Source of the DNA: Paenibacillus polymyxa
GTDB taxonomy: Bacteria; Bacillota; Bacilli; Paenibacillales; Paenibacillaceae
Length of the DNA: 64,000 bases
Assembly: GCF_001719045.1 (NCBI RefSeq)
Contig: NZ_CP015423.1
Location: 3,815,501 to 3,879,500 of the forward strand
Direction: 5' to 3'
Part shown: piece by piece, positions 17,936 through 26,426 of the stretch
How positions within the stretch are numbered: the stretch's first letter is position 1
How the letters are laid out: each line of letters starts with the position of its first letter
Notes under the pieces: generated by a model
The model's database searches: none
Seen by the model: the letters and a program-made list of their open reading frames with translations, nothing else
Told to the model about the DNA's origin: nothing
Program-made: the position numbers and the translations under genes

Positions 17936-19414
17936 ATGACGGAGAAAAAAGAAATAGCAGATCAAATAGGGTGGAACTTCGACAACAGTTATTCTCGTTT
18001 GCCGGAATCATTGTTTACAAAGCTCAACCTGACTCCTGTCCGCTCACCCAAGCTGATTATACTTAATCATCCGTTGGCAGCATCACTGGGGTTGAACGGT
18101 ACAGCGCTGCAAAGGAATGATGGCGTAGCGGGGCTGGCCGGTAACCAGGTTCCAGAAGGAGCCGCACCTCTTGCTCAAGCTTACGCAGGGCATCAATTCG
18201 GGCATTTTAACATGTTAGGAGACGGTCGTGCTCTGCTGCTTGGCGAACAGATCACTCCCTTGGGTGAACGGGTTGATATTCAGCTCAAGGGCTCAGGCAG
18301 AACGCCATACTCCCGTGGTGGTGACGGCCGTGCGGCACTTGGTCCGATGCTTCGCGAATACATCATCAGTGAGGCGATGCATGCGTTAGGTATTGCTACC
18401 ACCCGCAGCTTGGCGGTGGTATCCACGGGTGAGTCGATCATCCGGGAAACCGAGCAGCCCGGAGCCATTCTGACCCGTGTGGCTGGCAGTCATCTTCGCG
18501 TCGGCACCTTTCAATACGTCTCAGCATGGGGCACGTCCCAAGATCTCCGTGCTCTGGCTGATTATACCTTGGAAAGACACTACCCGGAAGTTGCCAATGA
18601 CGAAAACCGTTACCTTTCACTGCTTCAGGAAGTGATTAAGCGTCAAGCCGAGCTGATTGCCAAATGGCAGCTAGTTGGTTTTATTCATGGGGTGATGAAC
18701 ACCGACAATATGACCCTTAGCGGAGAAACCATTGATTATGGTCCTTGCGCCTTCATGGATACCTATGATCCTGAGACGGTGTTCAGTTCCATCGACAGGC
18801 AGGGACGCTATGCTTATGCCAATCAGCCGCATATTGCTGCGTGGAATCTCGCGAGATTTGCTGAGACGCTCTTGCCACTGCTGCATGACAACAGGGAGCA
18901 GGCTGTCACACTGGCTGAGGATGCAATTTCAGATTTTGTAAAAATGTTTCACCATCATTGGCTTGCAGGAATGCGGGCGAAGCTAGGGATCTTTAACGAA
19001 GAGCAGGAGGATGAATCTCTTATTGAGGAGCTTCTGAGTATCATGCAGAAGCATCGTGCCGACTACACCAATACCTTCCGTGCCCTAACTTTGAACAAGC
19101 TGGAGGATACGCTTCTGTTCAGCACTGCGGAATTTACCCAGTGGCACGAGCAGTGGCAGGCGAGACTGGGCAGACAGCAGGAATCACAAGCCTCCTCGCG
19201 TCAGCTGATGCGCAGCAGTAATCCTGCAATCATCCCACGCAACCACCGGGTAGAAGAAGCACTAGAAGCTGCGGTGGAACGAGAAGACTACCGTGTGATG
19301 GAGCAGCTTCTTGAAGTTCTTTCGAACCCTTATGCCTACTCTACCGAACAGGAAATTTACTCTACATTGCCTGAGGAATCCACCTGTCCTTATCGAACCT
19401 ACTGTGGTACCTGA
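17936..19414 (+). CDS. selO: Protein adenylyltransferase SelO (YdiU/UPF0061)
   Basis: A 492-residue pseudokinase-fold enzyme that transfers AMP from ATP to Ser, Thr or Tyr of target proteins, linked in other organisms to redox stress. Family blocks are present in order: [18 protein letters not shown], the nucleotide-binding [20 protein letters not shown], and [13 protein letters not shown] with the metal-binding Asn/Asp, followed by DYGPCAFMD (the DFG equivalent). It ends PYRTYCGT rather than with the selenocysteine or cysteine of some animal homologues. The ATG at 17936 has AAAGGAG at proper spacing; a start at 17864 is unsupported. It stands alone and has its own terminator. Confidence 0.93.
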   Translation: MTEKKEIADQIGWNFDNSYSRLPESLFTKLNLTPVRSPKLIILNHPLAASLGLNGTALQRNDGVAGLAGNQVPEGAAPLAQAYAGHQFGHFNMLGDGRALLLGEQITPLGERVDIQLKGSGRTPYSRGGDGRAALGPMLREYIISEAMHALGIATTRSLAVVSTGESIIRETEQPGAILTRVAGSHLRVGTFQYVSAWGTSQDLRALADYTLERHYPEVANDENRYLSLLQEVIKRQAELIAKWQLVGFIHGVMNTDNMTLSGETIDYGPCAFMDTYDPETVFSSIDRQGRYAYANQPHIAAWNLARFAETLLPLLHDNREQAVTLAEDAISDFVKMFHHHWLAGMRAKLGIFNEEQEDESLIEELLSIMQKHRADYTNTFRALTLNKLEDTLLFSTAEFTQWHEQWQARLGRQQESQASSRQLMRSSNPAIIPRNHRVEEALEAAVEREDYRVMEQLLEVLSNPYAYSTEQEIYSTLPEESTCPYRTYCGT

Positions 19415-19447
19415 TGTGGAGCGAACGATTTGAAGATAATCTATATC

Positions 19448-19498
19448 ATGCGTTGGTGGAGAAGATAGCCATTCTCTCACCAGCGCATTTTGTTTTTA
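19448..19498. terminator. Terminator between convergent selO and the spike operon
   Basis: ATGCGTTGGTGGAGAAG pairs almost fully with TTCTCTCACCAGCGCAT and is followed by TTTTGTTTTT on the plus strand. It lies between the selO stop and the end of the minus-strand DUF4280 gene. Confidence 0.8.
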
Positions 19499-19518
19499 TA
19501 GGGGGAGGTTGCACCTGA

Positions 19519-19935
19519 TTAATCCAGTTCCTGACCGTCATTTTCGATCTGTATGTGCCCGCAATAAAGACATTGATGCGTACAGTTCTGCGTAAGAGCA
19601 GGCTGGCCTTCGATGCGCATGTCGCTTTTTCCGTTCAACCAAGGCATCGTAAGGACTGGAATACACGGGGCCTTTTTCACTCCATAAATATCGACCATCT
19701 CACTGGCTTGCACAGCCGGATTCAGCGGACTGGAGCAATTCCCAAAAGATTTTATGTTCACACCAGGTACATAATCTCCAATATTCATCTGTGCTTTATT
19801 TTTAACATACACCCCGTGGCTAAAAGGGCGCTTCAAACGCGTAGGCTGTGTACCGTAACTACAGCTTAAAATCGCACCTGCCACGACATAGCTTTTTTTC
19901 GCACCTGTTCCAGGCTGCACACTTGCTTCTTCCAT
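19519..19935 (-). CDS. DUF4280 PAAR-like spike-tip protein
   Basis: A 138-residue protein of the DUF4280 family, proposed to form a PAAR-like sharpening tip on VgrG-type spikes. VVAGAILSCSYG near residue 18 and the two DNA-free glycine/proline blocks (YVPGVNIKSFGNCSSPLNP and VLTMPWLNGKSD) fit. The C-terminus holds CTHQCLYCGHIQI, a cysteine-rich segment that could bind metal. It is the last gene of a five-gene minus-strand operon, five bases after the Imm11-like gene. No extra toxin domain is fused to it. The family is recognised from pattern. Confidence 0.75.
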   Translation of the reverse strand: MEEASVQPGTGAKKSYVVAGAILSCSYGTQPTRLKRPFSHGVYVKNKAQMNIGDYVPGVNIKSFGNCSSPLNPAVQASEMVDIYGVKKAPCIPVLTMPWLNGKSDMRIEGQPALTQNCTHQCLYCGHIQIENDGQELD

Positions 19936-19940
19936 ACGGC

Positions 19941-20480
19941 TTATTCCTCCTTTGTGGCCATCTCCACTTTTTGCACACGAACACCTGTAAATGGACGACG
20001 CAGCAGACTTTCCGCTACCGCGAGATTGATATAGATATGTGCTTCCAACAAGCCGGCGATCCGAAATATAGACGGTTCGATTTTCTCGTACTTAAGTACC
20101 AGCTGCTTCAAGGTATGGTCGGGATACCACTCGGTTTGTGAGGAAAGACAGTCCACCACAGGTGGACGCAGTACCCAGTACACATCCTGCCTGGCTTGCT
20201 GAAAATCGGTAAGTATAGCGGCCTTCCATTCCAGCTCTGGCATGTATTTTTCCAACAGGGCTTTCATGGAGTCTGAAACCAGCGGCAAAGGGAACTCCAG
20301 AAAATCCGGATAGACGGTTCGTGGATCTGTATGTACTGCTAAAAATAGGGGAGTGTCCTCTGTCTGAATGGTATGACCCGAAAGGATATCTTCCACCTGC
20401 AAGGGAGCTAGGGGCGCAGTCTCCACCTGATGCTTTACGCGCTCGTCCACCATGAGTCGGTAATACCTCATGACATCCAC
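19941..20480 (-). CDS. Imm11-like (DUF1629-type) protein
   Basis: A 179-residue protein. The central and C-terminal pattern FPLPLVSDSMKALLEKY, DVYWVLRPPVVDCL, PSIFRIAGLLEAHIYINLAVAESLLRRPFTGVRVQKVE resembles the Imm11/DUF1629 family of proteins found beside polymorphic toxins and T6SS-like genes. In those loci it is often annotated as immunity. No matching toxin gene is visible here, so a structural or chaperone role is equally possible. Its start overlaps the pentapeptide gene by 13 bases, so the two are co-translated. Confidence 0.5.
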   Translation of the reverse strand: MDVMRYYRLMVDERVKHQVETAPLAPLQVEDILSGHTIQTEDTPLFLAVHTDPRTVYPDFLEFPLPLVSDSMKALLEKYMPELEWKAAILTDFQQARQDVYWVLRPPVVDCLSSQTEWYPDHTLKQLVLKYEKIEPSIFRIAGLLEAHIYINLAVAESLLRRPFTGVRVQKVEMATKEE

Positions 20481-21730
20481 TCCCCTTTACTCACTGCATC
20501 TGTTACCTGTGTAGCCAGTGGCGTTTCTACAGCAGCAAGGCCAATAGCTTGGCTTAGTTGGTCATCTGTAAAGATTACCCGGTGTAGTTTTGCTCCTGTA
20601 AAATTAGCTTTTACTAAACGTGCACCTATAAACGAAGCGTCAGTAACATCGGCTCCTATAAAGCAGGCACCTGTTAGATCCGCGCCGTTAAATAATGCTC
20701 TTTGCAGCGCGGCATCTTGGAAAGCAGCTCCTTGAAGCTGTGCATGTTGAAAACTAGCTCCCTGTAAATTAGCTCTTGTAAAATCCACTCCATCCAATCC
20801 TAACGGTTCCCAATCCAGCCAAGCATCCGATCCATATTCGCTATTGCTTATAACTTCGTCCAGTACAGCCTCTTGCAGGGAACAGCCACTGAAATCGGCT
20901 CCGTGAAGCAGGCTGTGCGAAAAGTCTGTTCCATCTAGCTGAGCTTCTCGCCATACTGTGCCTACGAGGATACAGTGATGCAATCGACTTTGTTGCATCC
21001 CGATCTGGCGAAAGACTGTATAGCGAAAATCCAAGGAGCTGTAATCTCCATCCGATAGTTGAACTTGAGACAGTGTTTGGTAGCTGTAGGCCGATTCTTC
21101 TTTTTCCTCCAGCCAAGACTTTATTATGTTTGCATCCATAGGTCTTCGATCTTCCCGGTACACGGAGACACTATGATCCATATACTCTCCGACGCGAATC
21201 TCAACAGCTTCTTCACGATCCAACGTCTCAAACTCTGGTAGGTCGACTGCTTGCTTCATAGCCTGACGAACCAGACTAACGATCATCGTATGAAGATATC
21301 CCGCTGCTTCCAGCATGATCTGTTCTAATTCAAGTTCGGAAAGGGAGACTTGCTGCTTCAAAGTTTCAGCCCCAAGCTGTTCACGTAATTGAGTCCAATA
21401 GAGAAAAATCCAACTTGCATCGTACTCCAACTGAACGGGCTCAGCATCAAGCATCCATAAGGCATCCGTAGCTTCAACAAGATAAACGGGCTTCTGTTCA
21501 AGCCATGTGGTGCGCAGCATAGAGTAGGTGATGTAACCAATATGACCTTTACGACCTGTGAGTTGTTTTTGCCGAACCAGCTCACAAAAGGCGCGAAAAT
21601 GTTCTACTATATGCTGTAATCTTTGTGTTTGTGTTGATTTACATTTCAACGCCCATTCTTTGCGAATGAAAGACCAAGCTTGATGAAGAGCCGCTTGTTG
21701 CTGATCTAACAGATCTGTTTGCTTTTCCAT
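20468..21730 (-). CDS. Pentapeptide-repeat protein of the spike operon
   Basis: A 420-residue protein. The first two thirds are mixed helical with no known motif. From about residue 250 a run of A(D/N)LXX-type pentapeptides forms a right-handed quadrilateral beta helix (LDGTDFSHSLLHGADFSG, then LDGVDFTRANLQGASFQ, GADLTGACFIGADVTDASF, ARLVKANFTGAKL), interrupted by a short insert near residues 290-305. Pentapeptide proteins recur in VgrG/DUF4280 clusters of Firmicutes. The helix may dock on or extend the spike. The gene starts 12 bases after the VgrG-like gene ends. Confidence 0.85.
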   Translation of the reverse strand: MEKQTDLLDQQQAALHQAWSFIRKEWALKCKSTQTQRLQHIVEHFRAFCELVRQKQLTGRKGHIGYITYSMLRTTWLEQKPVYLVEATDALWMLDAEPVQLEYDASWIFLYWTQLREQLGAETLKQQVSLSELELEQIMLEAAGYLHTMIVSLVRQAMKQAVDLPEFETLDREEAVEIRVGEYMDHSVSVYREDRRPMDANIIKSWLEEKEESAYSYQTLSQVQLSDGDYSSLDFRYTVFRQIGMQQSRLHHCILVGTVWREAQLDGTDFSHSLLHGADFSGCSLQEAVLDEVISNSEYGSDAWLDWEPLGLDGVDFTRANLQGASFQHAQLQGAAFQDAALQRALFNGADLTGACFIGADVTDASFIGARLVKANFTGAKLHRVIFTDDQLSQAIGLAAVETPLATQVTDAVSKGEWMS

Positions 21731-21742
21731 TTCTAATCATCC

Positions 21743-23158
21743 TTAATTTGACTTCACTTCGCTGCCTTTCATGTCTGCCGACCCACTTAATTCGATATGA
21801 CTGCCATTACAATCCATCCGGAGCTGACTACCTGCGGACAGACTCATCGTCTTCCCCGCAGATAGGCTGAGATTGCCTCCCGCCGTAATATTCACCTGTT
21901 TGCTGCTCGCAATATGAATGCCTTCTTTATCGTCCAGTTTGATATAAATAGCGCCGTCCTTACCTGTAACGACCAGTTCATCCGGTCCCAGTCGAATTTC
22001 CTTGCCATGCGGGGTACGCCATATTTTCATTTGCGGATTGGAAAAATGGTTATGCGTACTCTTGCGGTCTGCCCGTCTCACGGCACTACCTGCTACGCCG
22101 TCTTCTTCCCGACTACCGGGGAAATAGAGGGAAACTGAATCGCCTTTTTCTGGCATGACGTACCAACCGGTATGACCACCGCCACTGTACACGGTAGAAT
22201 AGTTGAACCAGTGTGCTTGGTTTGTGTCCTGTTGTTCATCACAATCCAGATGAATGCGCACTTGATCCTGACGTACGTCCAGCACAATACCGCTTAATGA
22301 AGCTCCTGCCAGCTTATCCTGGTAGTAGCTTTTTTGCCGAAATCCCTGGTAAGAACCTAACACATACTGATGCCGCAGCAGTCCTTGGCTCATGGCGGTG
22401 TAGGCTTCCATCACATACAGGTTATGCCCCTGAAAATTCAACTGAGCGCCCAAGTCGAGTACCTCATCCGTTTCTACCTCATAAAAAATAAAATCATGTT
22501 CACTCAGTTTGGTTTGTTCATTCTCCTGAAAATAACGAAAAGGTAGCAACTGCTTACGTACGGTATAACGGGTATGATCCAGTATCGCCTGTGCAGGACT
22601 GTCCTCAATACCAAAATAAAATTTGGGACTGTCAAAACGAGCTACAGGCATCAGACTTGTATGATAACGGGAGGCTATGCGTCTTAAAAATGCCCAGTCT
22701 GTCTCCTGATACTGAATGGCAAGCCGCCCGATGGCTTCTCCGCCAGTAGCCCCGTCGATCACATCCAGCCCTTCATAGTCCTTACCTATGTGCTCCAGCA
22801 TTTGAGGAATCGTCATTTTCGTATACTGAAAAGAACGAGTACGCTGCTTCATGTCCATCCGGTACGTATGGGAAATGGCTTCCACCTCCAGATAGTACAC
22901 ACCTCGCACGACTTTTACCTCAACTGAGAGGGCAATCCCACTAAATAGCGGCTTGCTTGCGCCAGATTCATCTTGTTGGCTGACTTCAATGATGGTATTT
23001 TTTTCTGTCGTTTCCACGTAACTGTCTTGCAAGTCTTCGGGGATAACACCTGTAAAATAAAGCCGAGTATGCTCGTTAACTTTTTTCGTTAAGGTGAGCT
23101 CTTCTAGATCCATTTGTTCATAAGGGTGAATTTGAATTTGATCGTATCCCAGACTCAT
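21743..23158 (-). CDS. VgrG-like contractile-injection spike protein
   Basis: A 471-residue protein with the full VgrG layout. A gp27-like base (about 1-270) carries the family block IQYQETDWAFLRRIASRYHTS. A gp5-like OB fold (about 285-370: SGIVLDVRQDQVRIHLDCDE, GWYVMPEKGDSVSLYFPG) follows. The C-terminal beta-prism shaft is built from short repeats (KQVNITAGGNLSLSAGKTMS, LSAGSQLRMDCNGSHIELSG). It is shorter than most T6SS VgrGs and has no effector extension. The ATG overlaps the upstream DcrB-related gene (ATGA). No sheath, tube, baseplate or ATPase gene is in this window. Confidence 0.88.
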   Translation of the reverse strand: MSLGYDQIQIHPYEQMDLEELTLTKKVNEHTRLYFTGVIPEDLQDSYVETTEKNTIIEVSQQDESGASKPLFSGIALSVEVKVVRGVYYLEVEAISHTYRMDMKQRTRSFQYTKMTIPQMLEHIGKDYEGLDVIDGATGGEAIGRLAIQYQETDWAFLRRIASRYHTSLMPVARFDSPKFYFGIEDSPAQAILDHTRYTVRKQLLPFRYFQENEQTKLSEHDFIFYEVETDEVLDLGAQLNFQGHNLYVMEAYTAMSQGLLRHQYVLGSYQGFRQKSYYQDKLAGASLSGIVLDVRQDQVRIHLDCDEQQDTNQAHWFNYSTVYSGGGHTGWYVMPEKGDSVSLYFPGSREEDGVAGSAVRRADRKSTHNHFSNPQMKIWRTPHGKEIRLGPDELVVTGKDGAIYIKLDDKEGIHIASSKQVNITAGGNLSLSAGKTMSLSAGSQLRMDCNGSHIELSGSADMKGSEVKSN

Positions 23159-23835
23159 GGTGTAGTCATTCCTTTCTCATTTATAGAATAGGCGGAGGGT
23201 GGAAGGACAGAAAGGGATTGAACCCAGTATTCTGCTACAGGTAACCAGACTTCGAGATCTGCCTCCAGACAGCTAAAGGAACCTATGACAACTCGTCCAT
23301 TGTGGATAAAGAGCAGCATTTCGTTGTATAGATTACCGTCGATCCCCGCCACCACAAAACGAATCTGTCCAACTGAAAGTCCGGAACAGTTGGTGACCAT
23401 TTCGGTACCTAACCAGTTGCGAATCGGTTGTACAGACCGTAGAATATCCGCCATTTGCTCTACAAAATTGGGCAGTTCTTCCGCTTCCAGAGCGGTATCT
23501 GTAGGATTAAAAGTGATATTGATGGTCTCCTCAGATGAGGTATAAATGACCTTTGGTCGATGCTCTGAAGGATATTTGATTATAGCTTGCTCCATTGGCA
23601 TAGGAGTAAAGGACTTGGGGATGTAGAAACCAATCTCTCCGTGTAGTATTGTAATGGGCTCCAACGTGAGATAATCATTTTCAACATGAAGTAGCTTTGT
23701 TTCTTCAAACATGGAACCGTCCTGTTCCGATTTCTGAGTTTGAGCTGGGATGGATTTCACATTATCGTTATTAGCTGTCTTCTGATCCACCATTTTAGCT
23801 TTGAGGCTAAGTATATGCTCGTCTAGATAGTTCAT
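23155..23835 (-). CDS. DcrB-related (DUF1795) protein, possible spike chaperone
   Basis: A 226-residue cytosolic protein. After a polar N-terminus of about 60 residues it shows GEIGFYIPKSFTPMPMEQAIIKYPSEHRPKVIYTS and VNITF-like strands (EETINITFNPTD). It ends with a domain containing VGQIRFVVAGIDGNLYNEMLLF. This pattern matches DcrB-related/DUF1795 proteins, which in type VI systems (Eag proteins) load PAAR effectors onto VgrG. AAGGGGG precedes the ATG. It is the first gene of the five-gene operon, four bases overlapping the spike gene. A chaperone role is inferred from family and position. Confidence 0.7.
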   Translation of the reverse strand: MNYLDEHILSLKAKMVDQKTANNDNVKSIPAQTQKSEQDGSMFEETKLLHVENDYLTLEPITILHGEIGFYIPKSFTPMPMEQAIIKYPSEHRPKVIYTSSEETINITFNPTDTALEAEELPNFVEQMADILRSVQPIRNWLGTEMVTNCSGLSVGQIRFVVAGIDGNLYNEMLLFIHNGRVVIGSFSCLEADLEVWLPVAEYWVQSLSVLPPSAYSINEKGMTTP

Positions 23836-23867
23836 AGAAAGCCCCCTTTTAGGAAAAATACGCGTTT

Positions 23868-23907
23868 GTACTTGAATATGTAAAGATGAGAGGAGATATT
23901 TAAGTAC
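23868..23907. promoter_or_regulatory. Inverted repeat upstream of the spike operon
   Basis: GTACTTGAATAT (23868-23879) and ATATTTAAGTAC (23896-23907) are complementary at 11 of 12 positions, with a 16-nt spacer. It lies 33-72 bases upstream of the first spike-operon gene and is a candidate operator for an unlinked regulator. Confidence 0.5.
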
Positions 23908-24001
23908 AGAACCAACATATGTATTTATCGGTTAAAAGAGAGATTTAGTTTACAAAATGAACCATTCGTTGGAGGAGCATTGTTCAATATTAGATTCTAT
24001 T

Positions 24002-24877
24002 TCATTCCATAACGCCTTTTTGCCGTAATAATTCGGTTGTAGTATTCCAAAGTAGGCGTTGCATCTTGATATCCCCACCAGGATATGTCGGCACAATCGG
24101 CTTACCAGTACCAACATTAAAATATCCGCCTGTCACTTCTTGATATTGGGATTCTGTTGCTAAACGAATAATGATGTCCGCTCCTTTCCGTGGGTCTCCG
24201 ATATGCAAAGCGTTCAATATTTTCGCAAGTATCGAAGAAAATCCTAACTCGCGACCAAGGCCGGTAACGTTAAAGCCTGGATTAAGTGCGTTAACTACGA
24301 TTCCAGTTCCATCTAGCTGACGTCCAAGTTCTTCTGTAAACATGATATTAAGAAGCTTGGTCTTTCCGTATATCTTAGATGAACCTCTTGCGGTAAATAC
24401 AGATGTATCTGTTAAATCCTCCGGTAATTTTAATTCACCATGGTTGCGTGATGCTTCAGAAGCCACATTGACGATCCTAGCATTAGTGGATTCCATGAGT
24501 GAATTGAGTAGTGTATGCGTTAACAGCCACGGGGCAAGATAGTTTACGGCTATCATTTCTGCCAAACCCTCTGAGGTTATTCGCTGTTCAAATCCATGTA
24601 ATCCAGCATTGTTCACTAATACATCAATCTTTGGATAATTAGCTTTAATTTCATCTCCCATACGTTTGACATCTTTCATAAGAGACAGGTCCCCGAAAAA
24701 AAAGTCTACCTTTGTACTTGGCGCCAGATCTTTTAAAATATTTTTAGTCATTTCAGCACGTTTTTCATTTCTGGCTGTTAAGACTAGATGTGTCCCACGT
24801 TTGGCTAATTCAATTGCTACCCATTGTCCAAGACCGTTAGTAGCACCAGTGATTACAATAATCGGGTATATCGACAT
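24002..24877 (-). CDS. Short-chain dehydrogenase/reductase
   Basis: A 291-residue NAD(P)-dependent oxidoreductase of the SDR superfamily. TGATNGLG at residues about 10-17 binds the cofactor. NNAG, a Ser in VNVASEAS and YGKTK (YxxxK) form the active site. The extended C-terminus resembles retinol-dehydrogenase-like SDRs. The ATG at 24877 follows GGAGG by nine bases; an upstream ATG at 24922 lacks a site. It is divergent from a MarR regulator with two palindromes between them, so it is probably repressed by that regulator. The substrate is unknown. Confidence 0.88.
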   Translation of the reverse strand: MSIYPIIVITGATNGLGQWVAIELAKRGTHLVLTARNEKRAEMTKNILKDLAPSTKVDFFFGDLSLMKDVKRMGDEIKANYPKIDVLVNNAGLHGFEQRITSEGLAEMIAVNYLAPWLLTHTLLNSLMESTNARIVNVASEASRNHGELKLPEDLTDTSVFTARGSSKIYGKTKLLNIMFTEELGRQLDGTGIVVNALNPGFNVTGLGRELGFSSILAKILNALHIGDPRKGADIIIRLATESQYQEVTGGYFNVGTGKPIVPTYPGGDIKMQRLLWNTTTELLRQKGVME

Positions 24878-24968
24878 ATAGATCATCCTCCAAATTCTCG
24901 ATCCAATTACATCCATATTCATGTCTATGCTTTACGGTTGTGGATGCTTTATAATGTAGATCTTCTGC

Positions 24969-24997
24969 TTGACACTTACCAAAGTTGAAAATATGAT
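24969..24997 (+). promoter_or_regulatory. Sigma-A promoter of the MarR gene
   Basis: TTGACA (24969-24974) and TATGAT (24992-24997) are separated by 17 bases. The palindromic operator begins at the last base of the -10 box. Confidence 0.8.
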
Positions 24998-25010
24998 TGA
25001 TATATATCAA
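24997..25010. promoter_or_regulatory. MarR operator 1
   Basis: TTGATATATATCAA is a perfect 14-bp palindrome covering the expected transcription start of the marR-type gene. Confidence 0.75.
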
Positions 25011-25025
25011 GTATATGTATTTTGA

Positions 25026-25039
25026 TTGATATATGTCAA
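25026..25039. promoter_or_regulatory. MarR operator 2
   Basis: TTGATATATGTCAA differs from operator 1 at one position and is centred 29 bases downstream of it, so the two sites lie about three helical turns apart. Confidence 0.7.
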
Positions 25040-25076
25040 ATATATATTCGAACTCATTCAAATAAGGTGGAGACAT

Positions 25077-25544
25077 ATGGATAATAAAACTCAACATCCA
25101 GATTCTACAAGAGAGCAATTAGAACTGAATCTTGGTGAACAACTTAATGCACTTATAAGCGCGTCGCATGCACTCAATGTAAAAACTGCGGCACTTTTCG
25201 ATCCATCATTACAACCTGCAGCTTTTCTGATTGTACGTTGTCTCCTGTCATACGGTCCGGCAAGCGCTACATTTTTGGCGGAATCCACCGCTATGGATCG
25301 AAGCTCTGTCAGCCGTCTTGTTACTCAGCTTAAACACTTGAATTATGTAAAAAGTGAAACTCATCCTGAGGATCGTCGGGGAGTGTTGATATCCCTGACA
25401 GCCAATGGTCGTGAAAAAGCCTTGGAAGCTTTAAAAGAAAAAGAAAAAGAGTTTTATCAACGTATTTCAACATGGGGGGATTCTAAACTTAAAGCGTTCA
25501 TCGAGATGCTGAAGTGTTTTAACGGGTATGATTGCGAGGATTAA
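25077..25544 (+). CDS. MarR-family transcriptional regulator
   Basis: A 155-residue winged-helix regulator. The recognition region is ATFLAESTAMDRSSVSRLVTQLKHLNYVKSE and the wing is THPEDRRGVLISLTANG, both standard for MarR proteins. Dimer helices flank this core. AAGGTGGAG precedes the ATG at 25077. It is divergent from an SDR gene; the promoter and two near-identical palindromes upstream indicate autorepression and control of the SDR gene. The ligand is unknown. Confidence 0.9.
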   Translation: MDNKTQHPDSTREQLELNLGEQLNALISASHALNVKTAALFDPSLQPAAFLIVRCLLSYGPASATFLAESTAMDRSSVSRLVTQLKHLNYVKSETHPEDRRGVLISLTANGREKALEALKEKEKEFYQRISTWGDSKLKAFIEMLKCFNGYDCED

Positions 25545-25592
25545 TGATTCAACATAAAGCATCATATGATGAAAAAAGGAGGCATTTCAAAA

Positions 25593-26039
25593 GTGAAAGA
25601 AAAAAATGTTAGGGAAATTAGAGTCTCTGATTATCATGATATTTATTTGTTGAACCAAGATTTTAACCCCAATATATATCTATTTCCTGAAGAAAAAGTA
25701 AAAGAGAAGATTGAAATGATTATAAAAAAATCAAAAGATGTGATCTTTGTTTATGAAGAAAATAACGAGGTGTTAGGATATATTCATGGAAGCCCACATG
25801 AATTACTTTTTTCTGAATCTTTGGTAAATGTACTAGGATTTGTTGTTAAAGAAAAGTATAGAAATCAAGGTGTAGGTAGCATGTTGATTGAGCGTCTTGA
25901 ACAGTGGGGGAAGTCCCATGGATTTTCCGGGATCAAACTGTTATCTCATCCAAGTAGGATACAGGCTCACAGGTTCTACGAACGACGTGGCTATATGTTT
26001 ACCAAGGATCAAAAAAATTTTATAAAAAATCTCAAATAA
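25593..26039 (+). CDS. GNAT-family N-acetyltransferase
   Basis: A 148-residue acetyl-CoA-dependent acetyltransferase. VLGFVVKEKYRNQGVGSMLIERLEQWGKSHG contains the R/Q-x-x-G-x-G/A acetyl-CoA loop, and LLSHPSRIQAHRFYERRGY is the closing beta-alpha motif. The GTG at 25593 follows AAAGGAGG by ten bases; an ATG at 25566 precedes that ribosome-binding site and is less likely. The substrate is unknown. It lies 48 bases after the MarR gene and could be co-transcribed with it. Confidence 0.85.
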   Translation: MKEKNVREIRVSDYHDIYLLNQDFNPNIYLFPEEKVKEKIEMIIKKSKDVIFVYEENNEVLGYIHGSPHELLFSESLVNVLGFVVKEKYRNQGVGSMLIERLEQWGKSHGFSGIKLLSHPSRIQAHRFYERRGYMFTKDQKNFIKNLK

Positions 26040-26186
26040 ATACATATTCACTAGTTATATCACAAGGCAATGTTTGAAATGTTGCTCTTTCATTCGGATT
26101 TCATGTTTTCCACTGTATGAATACAGATTTAAATAGGCTTAATATCGTGATATTTATCATTGAAAAAATATGTATGTTTAGCACTC

Positions 26187-26201
26187 TAATGCATTGCATT
26201 A
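26187..26201. promoter_or_regulatory. Palindrome in the permease upstream region
   Basis: TAATGCATTGCATTA has 7-bp arms around one central base. It sits in the 471-bp gap between the GNAT gene and the permease and is a candidate operator. Confidence 0.45.
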
Positions 26202-26249
26202 AATTGACCATTGTTCAGAAAATATGAATAGCCTTCCTTTCCATTTCAT

Positions 26250-26294
26250 GCCTAAAAATGTCTGCTAATTAGCAGTTGTATTTAGGCGTTTTTT
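26250..26294 (+). terminator. Hairpin with T run in the permease upstream region
   Basis: GCCTAAAAA pairs with TATTTAGGC, with an inner palindrome CTGCTAATTAGCAG, and is followed by six T. It may end the GNAT transcript or act as an attenuator in the permease leader. Confidence 0.55.
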
Positions 26295-26359
26295 GTCATA
26301 CAATGCATCTAATGCTACGGACTCGGTCTTAGAAACAGTAAGGTTTGGACGGTAAATAG

Positions 26360-26426
26360 GACGTGGTTTCCTTGTATATTTACGAATCGTGGAACTACTT
26401 TGTAGTCGTTCACTCACGACCACGTC
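26360..26426 (+). other. Possible structured leader RNA before the permease
   Basis: GACGTGGT (26360-26367) pairs with ACCACGTC (26419-26426). Between them a smaller hairpin forms around AACTAC/GTAGT (about 26391-26412). The element lies 85 bases before the permease start. It is not a riboswitch class that I recognise, and no T-box motif is present. Confidence 0.3.
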
